Below are positions 25,146-26,375 of a DNA stretch of 26,375 nucleotides, piece by piece (position 1 is the stretch's first letter; each line of letters starts with the position of its first letter). The notes beneath the pieces are model-generated. The model ran no database searches. It was not told the DNA's origin and saw only the letters and a program-made list of their open reading frames with translations. Position numbers and translations under genes: made by a program. Source of the stretch: Proteiniphilum sp. (GTDB lineage: Bacteria; Bacteroidota; Bacteroidia; Bacteroidales; Dysgonomonadaceae); the NCBI GenBank assembly GCA_031255275.1, contig JAIRSV010000054.1, forward strand, positions 1 to 26,375, in the 5' to 3' direction.

Positions 25146-25391
25146 ATAGGATAATAGGAGGTGGAGAATGATTTTTCTGTATTTGAAAACAGAGATAATT
25201 CGGACAAGTCAGGAGCAAGCCCCCGGTTTTCGCGAAAAAATCTTCGTACCGGACTTCAATGAGACAGCAGACAGGCCTGGGTTCGTCTTACACCAAACTT
25301 CCGTGTGACCCCGGCCGGGATTGGTGCTGTCCCCGTCGCGGACGCCGGACGGGATACCCCTTCCGTCATTATTCCGTCGGGGCGGGATGAT

Positions 25392-26375
25392 TTATTGACT
25401 TGTTTCAAATGAAAATACCAGCGGTAAGTTGCCCTGATTCTTGATTACGGGCAATATTATGCGGGTCTTGTTTCCTTCAGCCTGCCATTTTACCTGTTTT
25501 TTCGTGTGCAGAAGCGTGACTTTACTCCCCTTTTTGGGCGTATTGCCTTCCCATTCGACTGTGGGGGGGATTTCCCTGCCGCTGTCGGGAATATAATGAG
25601 CGTAAACTGTTTTGTTGTCCCTGTCGGCGGTGAACCATACATCTCCGCTGTGGTAATGGGGGGTGATGCGGGTGTTATAAATGCCTTTCCCGTTTATTGC
25701 GAGCCAGTCGCCGATCTCTTTCAGTATTGCTTCCACTTCGGGCTGGATAATCCCTTCGGGAGTAGGACCTACGCCCAGCAGAAGGTTCCCTCCTTTTGCC
25801 GCAACTTCTATCAGTGACGCGATCACTTTCGCCGGCGTTTTGAAAGCGGCGTTCGGAACCCATCCCCAGTCGCTGCTCAGGGGGATGCAGCTTTCCCAGG
25901 GGGAGGGGAGTTGTTTGGCGGGAATGGATCGTTCGGGCGTCTGGTAGTTCTCGTATTTTCCGCGGATGGTGCGGTCAACTATCAGCAGGCCGGGCTGGTT
26001 GCCGCGTGCCATTGCCGCAATCCTGTCCATGTCGATATCCTGCCGGGGAGGAGCTACCCAGCCTCCGTCGAGCCAGAGAATATCGATGTCGCCGTAGTTC
26101 GTCATCAACTCCTGTATCTGGTTGAACGTAAATTTCTTGAAGTTTTCCCATCGTTGCGGATGCCGTTCGTTTTTGTAATTCACATTCCGGTTGGGTGTTG
26201 CATAATAATCCCACCAGTAATACTGGCTGTGCCAGTCGGGTTTGGAGAAATAGGCACCCACCATAAAGTTTTTTTGCCGGAAAGCCTCGAATACGAATTT
26301 CGCCGCGTCAGCTTTCGGATGCCCTTTGAACAGGCCTTTTGCGATGGAAAAATCCGATTCTTTCGTGTCGAACAG
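25392..26375 (-). CDS. GH29 alpha-L-fucosidase (partial, N-terminus beyond window)
   Basis: The frame is open from the stop at 25392 to the right edge, giving the C-terminal 328 codons including stop. The visible start LFDTKESDF is the segment after the conserved HHDGF motif of GH29. It continues through MVGAYFSKPDWHSQYYWW and MTNYGDIDILWLDGGW, where the Asp of LDGG (codon near 26069) corresponds to the catalytic nucleophile. LLLGVGPTPEGII is the family's LLNVGP-type motif, and the last 100 residues form the C-terminal beta domain. GH29 enzymes release alpha-linked L-fucose by a retaining mechanism from host or plant glycans. It is co-oriented with the SusC/SusD pair but about 1 kb away, so shared transcription is uncertain. 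Confidence 0.93.
   Translation of the reverse strand: MFDTKESDFSIAKGLFKGHPKADAAKFVFEAFRQKNFMVGAYFSKPDWHSQYYWWDYYATPNRNVNYKNERHPQRWENFKKFTFNQIQELMTNYGDIDILWLDGGWVAPPRQDIDMDRIAAMARGNQPGLLIVDRTIRGKYENYQTPERSIPAKQLPSPWESCIPLSSDWGWVPNAAFKTPAKVIASLIEVAAKGGNLLLGVGPTPEGIIQPEVEAILKEIGDWLAINGKGIYNTRITPHYHSGDVWFTADRDNKTVYAHYIPDSGREIPPTVEWEGNTPKKGSKVTLLHTKKQVKWQAEGNKTRIILPVIKNQGNLPLVFSFETSQ

Larger units (their letters stand above)
24396..25391. other. Long intergenic region upstream of the second susC
   Basis: A 996-bp gap with no credible gene. It contains a probable promoter (24620-24627), a leader of about 220 nt, a 15-bp hairpin (ATCTTT-AAA-AAAGAT, 24476-24490), and the 21-bp tandem array at 24888-25145. 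Behind the fucosidase stop there is a CCCGTC / GACGGG inverted repeat (25332-25353) without a T run. I recognise nothing else. Confidence 0.7.

Noticed and set aside
24764..25218. Repeat proteins encoded across the 21-bp array on both strands
   Set aside because: The frames stay open only because 21 is a multiple of three. At least four frames are open, repeat substitutions include many non-synonymous changes, and no promoter or ribosome site was seen.

Overview
The window is a piece of a Bacteroidales chromosome (phylum Bacteroidota). The evidence is two SusC/SusD pairs, a FecI/FecR-type sigma/anti-sigma pair, DUF4843 and PKD-like surface lipoproteins, a GH29 fucosidase, and several matches to the Bacteroidota -7 promoter element TAnnTTTG. 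Genus cannot be fixed from the sequence; a Tannerellaceae/Dysgonomonadaceae-like gut organism is a reasonable guess. All genes except tex lie on the minus strand.

Region 1 (1-8236, read right to left) is an envelope-signalling nutrient-uptake locus. An ECF sigma factor and a FecR anti-sigma factor are followed by a SusC-type TonB-dependent transporter with an N-terminal STN signalling domain, its SusD partner, a DUF4843 lipoprotein and a PKD-like lipoprotein cut by the left edge. The last four genes are separated by only 19-29 bp. The arrangement implies that substrate bound at the outer-membrane SusC signals through its STN domain to FecR, which releases the sigma factor to transcribe the transport operon.

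Region 2 (9189-18536) is housekeeping: radA, divergent tex, convergent rnhB, a lipoprotein metallophosphoesterase overlapping the end of dnaA, dnaA, then an mlaD-like MCE protein and a periplasmic N-acetylmuramoyl-L-alanine amidase as a two-gene unit. The 340 bp upstream of dnaA are AT-rich, hold inverted repeats and weak DnaA-box-like sites, and could be an origin, but that is unproven.

Region 3 (19050-26375) is a second glycan-uptake locus: a SusC without an STN domain, a SusD-like_2 lipoprotein, and about 1 kb upstream the 3' part of a GH29 alpha-L-fucosidase, suggesting a fucosylated glycan substrate.

The most unusual features are two unrelated but similarly built tandem arrays in the long intergenic gaps upstream of the two SusC loci. 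One has about 12 copies of a 23-bp unit centred on an alternating purine-pyrimidine palindrome (8694-8990). The other has 12 copies of a 21-bp unit centred on GGGAGCTCCC (24888-25145). Each array begins about 460-490 bp upstream of the first gene of its locus. A perfect 22-bp palindrome beside the amidase promoter is a second regulatory candidate. No complete new multi-gene system was recognised; the genes belong to known families.
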